Below, in pieces: positions 13,897-29,164 of a DNA stretch of 64,000 nucleotides. This stretch comes from Paraspadella gotoi (lineage: Eukaryota > Chaetognatha): positions 10,160,620 to 10,224,619 of the forward strand of contig CM119263.1 in the NCBI GenBank assembly GCA_051294375.1. Direction: 5' to 3'. Positions within the stretch are counted from its first letter, which is position 1. Each line of letters opens with the position of its first letter. Both the position numbers and the translations under genes were made by a program. Below the pieces are notes generated by a model, which did not search any database, was not told where the DNA came from, and saw nothing but the letters and a program-made list of their open reading frames with translations.

Positions 13897-14240
13897 CGGA
13901 TAGGTTTTCCCTTTCGATTTTCATTCTTCGTCCTCGACAATCACGTCTCACTTTTCCCCTTTGAGCTGAGGACACCCCTGCGACACACCAGAGCATCCCC
14001 GATCTCTTTCCTCACCACCCAATCATTTTCCGATCTCCCTCTCTTGTCTAATCTTTCCACCTTTCGACCACCTTTTTGTAAACCCGTCACTCCCAACACT
14101 CTCCTCCCATCACCACCTTTCACTCCCTTTTCAGTCCGCGTCTCCCTAGACTCGGCATCGCAATTTATCGCTCTCTCCGAACCACAGCCTGACCGGCTCT
14201 CCAGGGGTCATGGTTCAAGTATCCTCCAGTTATTGGTTTT

Positions 14241-14275
<35 letters not shown>
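13897..14275 (+). repeat. unit continuation up to 25-N gap
   Basis: This continues copy A with ATAGGTTTTCCCTTTCGATT through TCATGGTTCAAGTATCC into a (CT)n run, then the gap at 14,276-14,300. It matches 7,750-8,095 in reverse. Confidence 0.8.
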
Positions 14276-14300
14276 NNNNNNNNNNNNNNNNNNNNNNNNN

Positions 14301-16925
<2,625 letters not shown>

Positions 16926-17289
16926 GATAGGTTTTACCCTTTCGATTTTCATTCTTCGTCCTCGGCGATCACGTTCTCACTTTTCCCCTTTGAGCTGAGG
17001 AACACCCCTGCGACACACCAGAAGCGATCCCGATCTCTTTCCTCACCACCCAATCATGTTCCGATCCTCCGTCTCATTGTCTAATCTTTCCACCTTCCGA
17101 CCACCTGTTCTGTAAACCCGTCACCCCAACACTTCCTCCATCCACCACCTTTCACTCCCTTTCAGTCCGCGTCTCCCTAGACTCGGCATCGCAATTATCG
17201 CTCTCTCCGAACCACAAGCCTGACCGGCTCCCCAGGGTCAAGGTGTTCAAGTATCCTCCGTTATTGTTTTTCTTCTCTCTCTCTCTCGT

Positions 17290-17360
<71 letters not shown>

Positions 17361-18240
17361 TTCTCTCTCTTCTTTCTCTCACTTTCTCTCTCTCTTTCAC
17401 TTTTCGCTTTTCTTTCTCTACCCACTTTTTATTCACTTTCCGCTCTCTCTTCTCCTCTCTCATTTTCTTCTCTCTCTCTCTGTTCTCTCTCTCTTTCTTA
17501 CTTTTCTTTTCCTAACTTTCACATCCTTCTTTTTCTTAAGCCAAGTTGCCTCTTTTTCCCACCGAACCTTACTTTTCTTTAACCTTCCTCTTTTCACTAT
17601 TTTCAATGCTTCTCTTTTCCGCCCTCCCTCCCTCTACCCCTCTCAGNNNNNNNNNNNNNNNNNNNNNNNNNNNNNNNNNNNNNNNNNNNNNNNNNNNNNN
17701 NNNNNNNNNNNNNNNNNNNNNNNNNNNNNNNNNNNNNNNNNNNNNNNNNNNNNNNNNNNNNNNNNNNNNNNNNNNNNNNNNNNNNNNNNNNNNNNNNNNN
17801 NNNNNNNNNNNTCTTCATTTTCCCCTCGATGCTCTTTTTTTTTTCCTCCACCTCGTTTTGTTTGGTTCCCGCGGCTTCGTTGCAATTTTGTCAAAACTTG
17901 TTTGAATTGGTTGGCCTGGGGCCTTGACCGCGCCTTGGGGAAGGGTGGCTGACCGGATGGTGGTTCTTCGGAAGACGGTCAGGTGGTCAGGTCGTCAGTT
18001 TGGCGCCGAGCTTGTGTTTTTAAATTCGTGGNNNNNNNNNNTTGAGTCAAAGCCAGATGTCGCCTGGGCTAGTTAAACTCGGATAAAACGGGGCCCGTCA
18101 AAATCCGTATGTCGCCTAGGGAAAGTTAAACCCGGATGTAACCCGGATCGCGCTCTGGGTGAGTCACTCAAGAGAAAAGAATCGGCGGAATAGACTTTGG
18201 ATTAAAGCGACCGAAAAGAAGACGGGAGCAAAAAAAGCGG
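16926..18240 (+). repeat. outer part of right arm of the inverted repeat
   Basis: It matches 6,560-8,095 in reverse and includes the CT tract, a 165-N gap at 17,647-17,811 and a 10-N gap at 18,032-18,041. The last landmark is GACTTTGGATTAAAGCGACC (18,192), the reverse of the sequence near 6,600. No coding frame is supported. Confidence 0.8.
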
Positions 18241-18900
18241 AAAAGAAAAAAAAAAGTTCTGCGGGTTTTAAGTAAACAAAGTCGAAGGGAAAAAAAATGA
18301 TGGGGCTGGGGAGGAAGCGATGCTGCGGAAGGAAGATGTAGACGGGAAGATGATTCCGGGTAATAATGATGATGTCGATTATGATTTCGAAAACAAATGA
18401 CGATCAACGATTTCCAAGATGAAATCTTCGGCTAAAAATAGTCGAAGCCAACGAGGAACATCACCGAAACGAGATGGAAAACCCCGAGGAAGACGAGAAG
18501 GAAAAATAGCGGTCAGCACCGATGGGAAAAAAACAAAAACAGTTGTGTAGACTCATAAAACTGATAAAACTCATGAGACTAATAAACCCCGTCGCCGTTA
18601 AACAGGGAAAAAAAAACTCTTTGTCTCTGGTAAAAAAAAAAATGAAGTCCTAGGAATGGGCGCCACACGCCAGAGTCGCTGAGCAGACTCTGCGTTTCGA
18701 AAGAGAAGAGGAGAGAGGATATCGTACGACTCGAGAGTACGTACAGGGTGAATCCTGAACACAAGTCGTACATGTTGAAGAATGCACCCTATGAAAGAGT
18801 TTCATCGAGTTCCGGACACGAATAGATGTCGTCGGATTGGAAAAGACTCAGTGCGCATGCGCTGTTTTCCAAATGACAGAAGCGAAAAAACTGGATTGCG
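18241..18900. other. unique intron, no gene seen
   Basis: Mixed-composition intron without clear repeats. It contains a short inverted repeat, GTACGACT (about 18,724) and AGTCGTAC (about 18,764). I could not assign it to an RNA gene. Confidence 0.5.
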
Positions 18901-18977
18901 GATTATGGTTGTTGTTGTTTTTGTTGTTGTTGTTTGTGTTTTTGTTGTTGTTGTTTGTGTTGTTGTTGTTGTTGTTA
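18901..18977. repeat. (TTG)n microsatellite
   Basis: Interrupted TTG repeats with TTTG changes. Confidence 0.9.
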
Positions 18978-19153
18978 GGGGTGTATTCGTATGCAGGAAT
19001 CTCAAGGGTGGTTGTACCGATAAAATTCGCTGTTGTGACATTTTAAACATTTGAAAATTGTAACGTTCTGGTTCCCGTTATTTGCTCGGGATGATGTACT
19101 AACGTAAACAAATATTGTTCATTTCCGCGACATGAAATCTCTCCAGACGAAAC

Positions 19154-19201
19154 CGACGTGACCTCTGTCGAGACTGACGTTCCCGACGCAGGGACCGACC
19201 G

Positions 19202-19232
<31 letters not shown>

Positions 19233-19348
19233 TCAGACCAACGCCGACACCCAGAAACGATAAAAAGAAATCCTTTCCGGCAGAAAAAACAGATAAACAA
19301 AATGGATTCGATACATCATAACCAGTTCGTTGGAGGAGGGGGGCGGGG
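19154..19348 (+). CDS. possible plus-strand exon, Thr/Asp- and Pro-rich (weak)
   Basis: After a weak acceptor (AAATCTCTCCAG) the plus strand reads DETDVTSVETDVPDAGTDRA, then nine Pro from a (CCG)n run, then SDQRRHPETIKRNPFRQ. It stays open to the 25-N gap at 19,349. Composition is GC-rich, like the true exons, and unlike the surrounding intron. No domain is recognised, the Pro stretch is a microsatellite, and no partner exon is seen. It lies within the long intron of the minus-strand Ig gene. It may be chance. Confidence 0.2.
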
Positions 19349-19373
19349 NNNNNNNNNNNNNNNNNNNNNNNNN

Positions 19374-19522
19374 GAGGGGGTGAGTGGGGAAAGGTCGACG
19401 TGATGTGAAAATGAGATCGGGAAAACGTGACGAGAAGAGATAAACCTTTGGAGTGAGAAGAGGCTGGGGCAGATGTGTGAGTTGTGAGAGAGAGAATGAC
19501 GCTGAGGTCACTGAGGCGAGAG

Positions 19523-19576
<54 letters not shown>

Positions 19577-20108
19577 GAGAGAAGAGCAGTAGACGAGAGA
19601 GAGAGAGAAGAGTGAGCAAGAACGATAGAGAGATAGAGACAAGGAGAGAGAGAGAGAGTTACCCGCGGCGGGTGAGAGACTTCCATTTACTTTTTGTTTT
19701 GATTGATGTCGGAGGAAGCAATAAAAAAAGCGGACGTCGGAAAAAGAAAACAGAAAATGTAGAGAAAGAAGAAAAGAAATAAGGAGCGATGACGAGTTCG
19801 AAGTTGGAATTAAAGAGAAATATATATCAATACTCATAATCATTATCATAATTCGTGTGAGAAATCAAAAACCATCATCTTTATATCATTATTCTTAATA
19901 CTGTTTTTTCCCCCCAAAAAAGTTTTTTTCTTAAAAAAATTGAAACAATGTCAAAAATTTTGAAGAAGAAAAAAAGAGGGAGAGGAAAAAAAAGTGGAAC
20001 GAGTTCGAGGCTCAGTTTCTAATCAAGACAAGAAAAGAGCAAGAAACAATGGCGCGAAAAAAAATGTAATAGAATAAAGTGACAAAAGAGAGGAGTGAGA
20101 GAGGAGAG

Positions 20109-20167
<59 letters not shown>

Positions 20168-20365
20168 CAGAGAGAGAGAGAGAGAGAGAAGGGTCAGAGA
20201 CGAGCGTGAATGGTTCAACGTTTTTCGACGCAGAGAGAAGAGTCGAACAAAACAATAAAGCATAAAAACTGCTGTCATAAATCGACGAAAATTAGTGACA
20301 AAACTGGGAACAAAAATTGGGCCATAAAAGTCTCCGGCCTCAAAATTCTATTGTGTGATTGAGAA

Positions 20366-20426
<61 letters not shown>

Positions 20427-20880
20427 AGAAGAGAGAGAGAAAAAAAATGTACGTAATTAAAACAAAAAATTGTTAACGGAAAACCTAAAGATTTTATTTC
20501 CCTCGTACCTTGACTAAGCGAAGGATTGTACCCGAGACTTAGTAGGAGCTAACGATGCCAACAACCACGTCAAAGACGACGCCAACGACGACGCCAACGA
20601 CGACGCCAACAACCACGCCAACGACAAGAAGGAATGTGGGCCAATAATTCAAGGGTTTATCGAAAAGACAATCTTCGGTCTGGACGTCAAAAGGGAGAAG
20701 CGACTCCGCCCGACCTTGGAGGAGGATTTTGGAGGTGGGGTGGGGGAGTTTTGGGGTGGCGAGGCGGTCGTGTGGTGGGGTGGAAGGATGTGGCGGTTCG
20801 AGAAGTGGTTTACGGGAAAGATTCTTGGTTTCAGTTGGAAAAAAATTGATATTAAATACCAAATAAATATATCGGAAATG
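19374..20880. other. GA-rich intron, no gene seen
   Basis: Interrupted GA tracts lie at 19,528-19,660, 20,107-20,190 and 20,358-20,440, with AT-rich spacers. A run of AACGACGACGCC-type repeats lies at 20,548-20,630. Reading frames here are repeat translations. Confidence 0.7.
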
Positions 20881-20887
20881 AAAAAGG

Positions 20888-21988
<1,101 letters not shown>

Positions 21989-22104
21989 GTATATACAGTG
22001 AACGATTCTCTTTTATTGTGCCGTCGAAACGAAACATAAAATAGAAGTGGAGGCGCCAATCATTGCTCATCATCCGTTCGGCGATCCAATCAGCTAATCA
22101 TTAA

Positions 22105-22396
22105 GCTCATGCCAAGCACTCGCGGACGCCAAGCTTTTCGCGTGCCAAGCCCATCGGCGCGCGCCAAACGTCTTCGAGCGCGTGCGCTCGCACCAATCGC
22201 CGTTAATTTCCGGCGCGCTTTCGCTCTCTCGGGGCGCGGCGTCGGTGTTCGGCGTTTCTCGACGCCGCTTGGCGCTTTTCCACGCCGGTCGCTGCTGCCG
22301 AACCGGAAACTGGGGAGAGCGGCGCCGAGATTCCGCGGCTTCGCTTTTTCTTTAATCGTTTTCGCGGTCATTAGGCGACGGCGCTGGGGGGCCCGG
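22105..22396. promoter_or_regulatory. CpG-rich island inside intron
   Basis: A sharply GC- and CpG-rich block of about 290 bp, with many CGCG, GGCGCC and GCGCGC words, lies between AT-rich sequence and the (CTT)n array. It contains several GCCAAGC/GCCAA words. No exon is seen, so it could be a promoter or enhancer. Function is inferred from composition only. Confidence 0.35.
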
Positions 22397-22398
22397 CT

Positions 22399-22497
22399 TC
22401 TTCTTCTTCTTCTTCTTCTTCTTCTTCTTCTTCTTCTTCTTCTTCTTCTTCTTCTTCTTCTTCTTCTTCTTCTTCTTCTTCGTCGTCGTCGTCGTCG
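22399..22497. repeat. (CTT)n then (CGT)n array
   Basis: About 27 CTT units pass into CGT units. A further (CGT)/(CAT) stretch lies at 22,660-22,740. Confidence 0.95.
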
Positions 22498-23125
22498 AGT
22501 AGTTTTAGTCGTCACCCTATCGGCGATTTCGTCGTTTCGCTGTTCTTGTTATTCTTTTTTAGAAAACATTGTCTTCGTCGTCATCGAAGTTCGCATTGAA
22601 ATATATATATATATAAAGATATATCTCGTCTTCAGTTTTCCTTGCAACCTTCATCGTCCGTTTCGTCGTCGTCGTCGTCGTCATCATCACGGTCGTCATC
22701 GTCGTCGTCGTTATCGCCATCGTCGGCGTCTCTTTCGTTGCGCCCATGGCCTCCATTAGCGCCGCCGTCTTCGTAGCCAAACGACGGGAAAAGGACATCA
22801 TCTTTGTTTCGTTAATGCGGGTTTTTTTTTTTTCGGGAAAGAGGGGAAAGACGAAAGGATGAGATTGGGAGTTTGGAGTTTTTGTTAGTGTCTCAGTGAA
22901 TATCTTAGTCTTACGGAGTGAAAGAAAGAAGCTCTGACACTCTTTTGATAAAATACAAATGAAAGCCGACCTGTTACTAAAGAGTTTTTAACAATTTCTG
23001 TCAAATACATACTCGTCAATTTTCATGGATGATTTTAACTCATACTAAAAATAGTTTTTCTTGCAACCTTGTCCTCTAAGAGAAATCTTCATTATAATAT
23101 TATATAATAAATATAAATTATTATA

Positions 23126-23150
23126 TTATGAAATTGGTACAACCAATATA
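23126..23150 (-). repeat. fragment of a dispersed repeat
   Basis: These 25 bp (TATATTGGTTGTACCAATTT plus CATAA on the minus strand) are identical to 51,301-51,325. Confidence 0.6.
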
Positions 23151-23531
23151 ATATATATAATATAAGAAAGATATAATAAAATTCTCGCATCCGAGAGCAG
23201 TTCTTTCTCTCTCCTCCCTTTCTTTTCCTCATCCTCTTTACTTTTCCATACTTTTATCTTTTTCTGGTCATTCCTATTTCGCCGAACCGCTATTTGAATC
23301 GTAGTGACAAAGTAGATTAATGACGAATTTGACTCTAAAAAAAAAACCAGGGGTAAAAATCTAAAACGGGTAAGAATTTGGGAAAGTGCAAACTTCGGAG
23401 GTTTTCAAGGTTTTGACTCTTTCTTTAGCTTCTTCCAGTTTCGACAATCGATTCTCGCATCGGACAAGAAATTAACGTCTTTTCTCTTCTCATTCTCTTC
23501 CAGCCCTCACTTTTTTCTTTTTTCTTTTTTA

Positions 23532-23794
23532 GTTGCGCCGCGAGTAATCGCGGAGGAACTCTGTAAGTCACTTTTCGGTCGGTCTGTCCGTCGGTCGATC
23601 GGTCCGTCGGTATGTCTGTCCGTCGGTCTGTCCCACTAAGGTTAAAAATGCTTATAACTTGCCTATAGTTTGTTGCTCATTTGTTAAAAATCAAATCTAA
23701 GCGACTACTGGCGCCGCCTTTTGTTTTTAAAGAAATCTGATAAACTATAAGGAATAAATGACATGATAAGTAAAAAAAAGTAATGCGGCGCAAC
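23532..23794. mobile_element. possible MITE with GTTGCGCCGC ends
   Basis: GTTGCGCCGC (23,532-23,541) recurs as its reverse complement at 23,785-23,794 and bounds 263 bp. Inside is a run of GGTCNGTC-type units (23,577-23,636), then ordinary sequence with TGGCGCCGCC. No clear target duplication is seen and there is no coding frame. Confidence 0.4.
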
Positions 23795-23838
23795 ACCTTG
23801 GAAAAACCGTTCCTTGTTTCCTTAACTTTTTTCTCTCT

Positions 23839-23880
<42 letters not shown>

Positions 23881-24033
23881 CTCTCTCTCTTTTAGCTGAA
23901 TAAGTTTTTTCCGAAGCAGCGAAGATTTTCTCTTCTTTTTTCGCCTCCATTTGTTTTCGGTTTTTTTCCTTTTGTCTTTTCACCCCTCTTCTTTCTGCTC
24001 TGGTTCCACGGATTCTTTTCGATCTCTCTCTCC

Positions 24034-24066
<33 letters not shown>

Positions 24067-25100
24067 TCTCCGCATCTCTCTCTGTCTCTCTCTATCGTCC
24101 TCTCTCTCTCTCTCTCGTTTCCAGCGCTCATTTTCTATTTTCTTCTCTATCTTTTGTCTTTAAGATGATTAGTGCTTTTTTCAAACTTTTTCCTGTTTTT
24201 TTTTATCTCCTTAATTCTTTGTAGGATTTCCGTCGTATTTCATCTTTGTTTCTATTTTTACTTTTTTTCCCTTCAAACGGTAATCGGATTTAGCCAAGAA
24301 AAAAGATAAATATTAAAATTTACGCGTTTAATTTTTTTTTCTGGGGAAAGACAGGGGAGAGGGGGGGGGAATAAAAATTCCGTGGGCGTTTCCGAAGATG
24401 AATTCAATTCTGTACAACTTTCATTTTCTTTGTCGCTGATAGTTTTTTCTCAACCACCACTCAGGCCTAGAAAGCCCTCTCTCTCTCTATCATAATGAAT
24501 TTCAAATATATCCTTTGCTTTTCGAGTCCGATTTCATTTTCAAAAATTCAAACTTTACCTTTAATTTTAAAAATCTCAAACTCGTTCTAAAATCAAAACT
24601 AAACGTCTTTTTAAATTTTTTTTTTCGGATCTCGTCATCAATGCCCGATCCTTTCCGCTCCTTTGAACTCTCTCCCTATCTTTCCCCGAGTTTAGCTCCT
24701 TGGAACCACTTTCGCTCCTTCGAACCGCGTCCGCTCCTTCGATCAAGCAGCGCCCTCTTCTCCATTAACGTTCTCGGCGGCGAAATCTTTTGTTCAACGA
24801 CGTCGCGGCTAAAACTATGAGAGCCTCCATAACGACTCCCTGGAGTGGGGCCCGGTGGCCGGGGGAAGATTCCCAGGCGGGAGATGAGGAGGCGGAATCC
24901 GCGGAATGGTGGAGCTCGGGATCCCTGGAGTGTGACTCCACGACAGGGTTGGGGTGCTGCGGGAGGCGAGGCGGGGCTGGAAGGAGGAGTCGTTGACAGT
25001 GGAAAGGATGACGTGAGAAAAGAGTGGAAGATGCTGACGAACTAAGGAGCGAGACGAATGATCATTGACGAAGAAAATCCAGAAAAGAATAAGGATTCCC
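23795..25100. other. intron, CT tracts and AT-rich, no gene seen
   Basis: CT tracts lie at 23,838-23,892 and 24,020-24,120. Around 24,840-25,000 is a GC-rich patch with repeated CCTGGAGTG and GACTCC words, but no splice-bounded frame was found. Confidence 0.6.
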
Positions 25101-25247
25101 GAAAATGGAATTCAAGCTGAGGAGATTAAGGTCAAGATTAGGATTGATGTCAAGATTAAGGTCAAGATCGTTCGTTAAGACGCCGTTTGAAATGGGCAAC
25201 GGTCACTTGGCTGATCTCTTCGTCGCATCATCGCCCTCTCCTTCCTT

Positions 25248-25414
25248 NNNNNNNNNNNNNNNNNNNNNNNNNNNNNNNNNNNNNNNNNNNNNNNNNNNNN
25301 NNNNNNNNNNNNNNNNNNNNNNNNNNNNNNNNNNNNNNNNNNNNNNNNNNNNNNNNNNNNNNNNNNNNNNNNNNNNNNNNNNNNNNNNNNNNNNNNNNNN
25401 NNNNNNNNNNNNNN

Positions 25415-25446
<32 letters not shown>

Positions 25447-26872
25447 CCTTTCTCCCTTCCTCCCTTTCCCCGGCCAGTCACCAAAGTCATCAACGAGAAA
25501 AAGGAATTCGATTTTACGACCGAGAATTTAACTTAAATGTTCTTGCGTGGGAGAAGATGAAGGGAGAGGGAGGGAAAGAGGGAGGGAGGGAAAGAGGGAG
25601 GGAGGNNNNNNNNNNNNNNNNNNNNNNNNNNNNNNNNNNNNNNNNNNNNNNNNNNNNNNNNNNNNNNNNNNNNNNNNNNNNNNNNNNNNNNNNNNNNNNN
25701 NNNNNNNNNNNNNNNNNNNNNNNNNNNNNNNNNNNNNNNNNNNNNNNNNNNNNNNNNNNNNNNNNNNNNNNNNNNNNNNNNNNNNNNNNNNNNNNNNNNN
25801 NNNNNNNNNNNNNNNNNNNNNNNNNNNNNNNNNNNNNNNNNNNNNNNNNNNNNNNNNNNNNNNNNNNNNNNNNNNNNNNNNNNNNNNNNNNNNNNNNNNN
25901 NNNNNNNNNNNNNNNNNNNNNNNNNNNATGATGATGATGAGGATAATGATGATGTCGATGATGATAATGGATGATAATGGTGATCGCGATATCAGAGTAG
26001 AGAAAAAACATGACTTGGCATCAATCCTCTCGTGCAGTGAAAAAAAAAGAAAATGAGATAGAATATCTCGACAGTGAGAGACGCAGACGAACGCGACAAA
26101 CGTAACTAACAAAGAAAGTGGAATAAAATCTTCGTTCGCAAAGCAATTAGATGGGCTTTAGGCTTGTTGGAGTGAAACTGAAGGGAAATTAAAGGGAAAG
26201 GATCAAGAAGACCTCCGCCACTTGTATCTCTTCCGAAAAGGAAAGGCGTCGCAAAAAAAATATTTAATTATGAAGATGGATGTCCATCCTTATTTCTTTG
26301 ATTTAGTTGGATTGTAAGGAGAGGAGAAAGAAGAGAAGAGAGAGAGGGAGAGAGAAGGGAGAAGAGAGAGAGAGAGAGATCTGAGAGGAGAGAGAAGAGA
26401 AGAGAGTAGAGAGAGAGGACAGGAACAGACAGAGAGAGTTTGATCTCTCTCTTTNNNNNNNNNNNNNNNNNNNNNNNNNNNNNNNNNNNNNNNNNNNNNN
26501 NNNNNNNNNNNNNNNNNNNNNNNNNNNNNNNNNNNNNNNNNNNNNNNNNNNNNNNNNNNNNNNNNNNNNNNNNNNNNNNNNNNNNNNNNNNNNNNNNNNN
26601 NNNNNNNNNNNNNNNNNNNNNNNNNNNNNNNNNNNNNNNNNNNNNNNNNNNNNNNNNNNNNNNNNNNNNNNNNNNNNNNNNNNNNNNNNNNNNNNNNNNN
26701 NNNNNNNNNNNNNNNNNNNNNNNNNNNNNNNNNNNNNNNNNNNNNNNNNNNNNNNNNNNNNNNNNNNNNNNNNNNNNNNNNNNNNNNNNNNNNNNNNNNN
26801 NNNNNNNNNNNNNNNNNNNNNNNNNNNNNNNNNNNNNNNNNNNNNNNNNNNNNNNNNNNNNNNNNNNNNNNN
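25248..26872. other. gap-rich microsatellite region
   Basis: Three large gaps lie here: 25,248-25,414, 25,606-25,927 and 26,455-26,872. They are separated by CT, GGGA, GAT and GA repeats. A missing Ig3 exon could lie in these gaps. I see nothing coding in the readable parts. Confidence 0.7.
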
Positions 26873-27315
26873 CTACTCCCCATATACTATACCAATCATT
26901 TAAACTCTCTCTATCTTCCCCCAAATCAAAGAGGATTGTGGAATTGGTTGAAAACCAGAATTTCTCTCTTAAAGATAATGTTAACAAGTAACTATTAAAT
27001 GATATTAAAAGAAAAATATTTTTATGATGTATCTGGAATTGAAAAGTTCACTTCGCACTCACTTTAGACTTCGGTTCTTCAGTTGTGACCCGGAGGATCA
27101 TTGAAAAATTTCCTTTATATTTCTAAATCAACAAAATTTAAAAAAATATATATTAATAATAACTTTTAACCTTTATTAGAATTCTTTATCAAAATTTATA
27201 ATAAAAAACTATTTTATGTATAAAATTAAATACTTAAATGCTTGGCTGTGAAAAGTTGCCGTAGAAATTTATTTATAAGTAAGAAAAACGAATTTTATTC
27301 GTTAGAGCTTTATTT
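26873..27315. other. AT-rich intron, no gene seen
   Basis: Unique AT-rich sequence without recognised features. Confidence 0.6.
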
Positions 27316-27548
27316 TATAAAAAGAGTTAAATTCACATACTCACATACTTCTCTCCCCCACCCCACCACCTCGCCCGGATCCACACCCAGGGGAAAAAAC
27401 AAAACTTCTTCGTTTGTTGACGACGCCTTCTCTTCGTCGAGACATTTCTCCTCGATTCTTTTCCATAATGCTCGCGACGGTCCTTGAGGCTCGATGATTA
27501 GCCGATGCTCGGGCGGGTCCAGATCAGTTTTAATTAGTTCAGCAAATG
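27316..27548 (-). CDS. open minus-strand frame of ~76 codons, unassigned (weak)
   Basis: The minus-strand frame stays open and reads ELIKTDLDPPEHRLIIEP, then QGPSRALWKRIEEKCLDEEK, then a stretch ending VDPGEVVGW. A good donor, T|GTGAGTATG, leaves in phase 1 at 27,345, the phase used by this gene. It does not look like an Ig domain, there is no Met and no clear acceptor, and an open frame this long can occur by chance. I do not recognise it. It may simply be conserved noncoding sequence. Confidence 0.18.
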
Positions 27549-28080
27549 CTTATTCGAACTCGTTCGCAAGGGGTGGTCTAATTAATAAGTAGACCTCTCA
27601 AGGCGCAAACGGAAATAATATGTATTTCGCTAGGCGAGGCCGGGACTTAATATTATCTTCATTCAAATAACGCGTTTTCGTTTCACGATTCCTAGATTTA
27701 GGGTGCGTGGTGAAATATTGTTGTCAATCTACGCTTATCAAATCAGACGTTCAAATTATCATTCCAAGATTTGTATGAATCGAGAATATCTTAGCAATTC
27801 GCCTCGCCACGCCCCCGCTCCATGAGACAAAAGTTCCCGAGATTCTCATTAATTCACGGGGAGCAGGTGCGGCCACTTCATTCTCATTATTCCGCGAGTC
27901 TTTAAAACCGTTTATATATCATTATCGTCGCTGTAACGTTGTTGTCTAGACTCTTTTATTTACATTTTGGTCGGTCTGTCTGTTATTTTTTTTCTAGAGA
28001 TATCATAATTGAGCATCGAATTAAAACTCTATTGCATGTGGATATTCTATACAATGCTTTAATAATCTCTTCATACTCAC

Positions 28081-28280
28081 ATCTAACGGAGATCGTCCTC
28101 TGAGTCATCAGCGGCTGACGCCCGCGCAGGAAGTCGTTGGTCGCTAAGCAACGAAGCTTGTTGTTGTGATCGTTGCTAGGCGACGGGATCCAAGTCAACG
28201 TGGACGACGAGTTGCGCAGTTTGTGGATCGGAGAGAAGGCGTCGGCAGAGAAAGGATGGGACTCGGCCGTGATGGAATAT
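28081..28280 (-). CDS. Ig2 second-half exon, nephrin-like
   Basis: The minus strand has the acceptor TTTTCATCCTTTAG followed by A TAT TCC..., a phase-2 start. It encodes YSITAESHPFSADAFSPIHK, then SSTLTWIPSPSNDHNNKLRC, LATNDFLRG and RQPLMTQRTISVR. The exon ends at T|GTGAGTATG in phase 1. STLTWIPSPSNDHN is strand E/F and KLRCLATN carries the second Ig cysteine. The following RGRQPLMTQRTISV, with a Pro before the G strand, is the pattern of nephrin/SNS Ig2. It pairs with the 41,896-42,021 exon; the W-containing middle is missing in the 41,688-41,895 gap. A broken inverted copy of this exon lies at 34,313-34,553. Confidence 0.85.
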
Positions 28281-28380
28281 CTAAAGGATGAAAAAGACGA
28301 GAGATACAATCTCTCTCTCTCTCTCTCTCTAACGTCTTCCGAACGCAGAAACGGAAAGAGATTCTGGTCAAGCCGGTAAA

Positions 28381-28960
28381 AAAAAACTCGTTCTTCTTTT
28401 ACATTACAAACCAGGGCAAGATCGAAGTCTTTAACATTTTTATAGGCGGAAGGGAGAGCGTCTGGAGTTGGGACCGGTGCCCATTTAGGGGAGATACGAG
28501 GTTGAAACGGGGAAGAGCAAGCAGAGGGAATCTTAGCGGAAAGAATTAGGAAAAAATGAGAAGATAAGGAGGCGAGAGAGAGAGAAGAGATGATAACGGA
28601 GAGAGAGATGAGAGAGGAGAGAGAGAGAGGAGAGAGAGAAGGAGAAGCAGAGAAGAGAGAGGAGAGAGGAGACAGAGCAAGAAGCCCACCTCTATTTAGG
28701 ATCTCATAAAATCTTCCTTTGTAAGCCTTAAGTTCGATATGCCCCGTGTGTTTCACGGAAAGAGAGAGAGAGAGCAGAGAGAGAGAAGACGACAGAGGAG
28801 AAGGAGTAGAGAGAAGAGAGGAAGNNNNNNNNNNNNNNNNNNNNNNNNNTTCAACCTCTCTCCTAATGCACGGTCCCAACTCCCGACCTCTTCCTCCGCC
28901 TATAAAACTGTAAAACTTCGATATTCCCGGTTTTAACGATTTTTTTACGCTGAAAATCTC
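28381..28960. repeat. short palindrome around a 25-N gap
   Basis: The left side, with GTCTTTAACATTTTTATAGG through GAGTTGGGACCGG to GGTTGAAACGG, is mirrored after the gap 28,825-28,849 by TTCAACCTC...GGTCCCAACTC...CCTATAAAACTG. The turning point is a GA tract at 28,573-28,824. Confidence 0.8.
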
Positions 28961-29164
28961 TTCCGTTCTGTTCGGACGTTAAAAACCTCGATATGCCCGG
29001 TTTTAACGAGATTTCGTAAAAATCTCAGGAAGAAACAAAAGACTGCAGTAGTTTTCATTTTAAATAAGGAGCCGAGGGTTGCCAGGCAACGTAGGTTTTG
29101 ATATCGTTTGAGCCACGTGCTCTTTCGTTTATACGTTATGAATAACCCCTCCATAATTTAAACC

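Noticed and set aside
22090-22515. Poly-Arg/Leu frames over the (CTT)n array
   Set aside because: Trinucleotide-repeat translation in a CpG-rich block, with no splice sites or domain.
27983-28879. A single 298-codon minus-strand gene
   Set aside because: Only 28,081-28,280 within this frame looks like protein (Ig2). The rest passes through splice sites, GA repeats and a gap, so it is one exon plus read-through.
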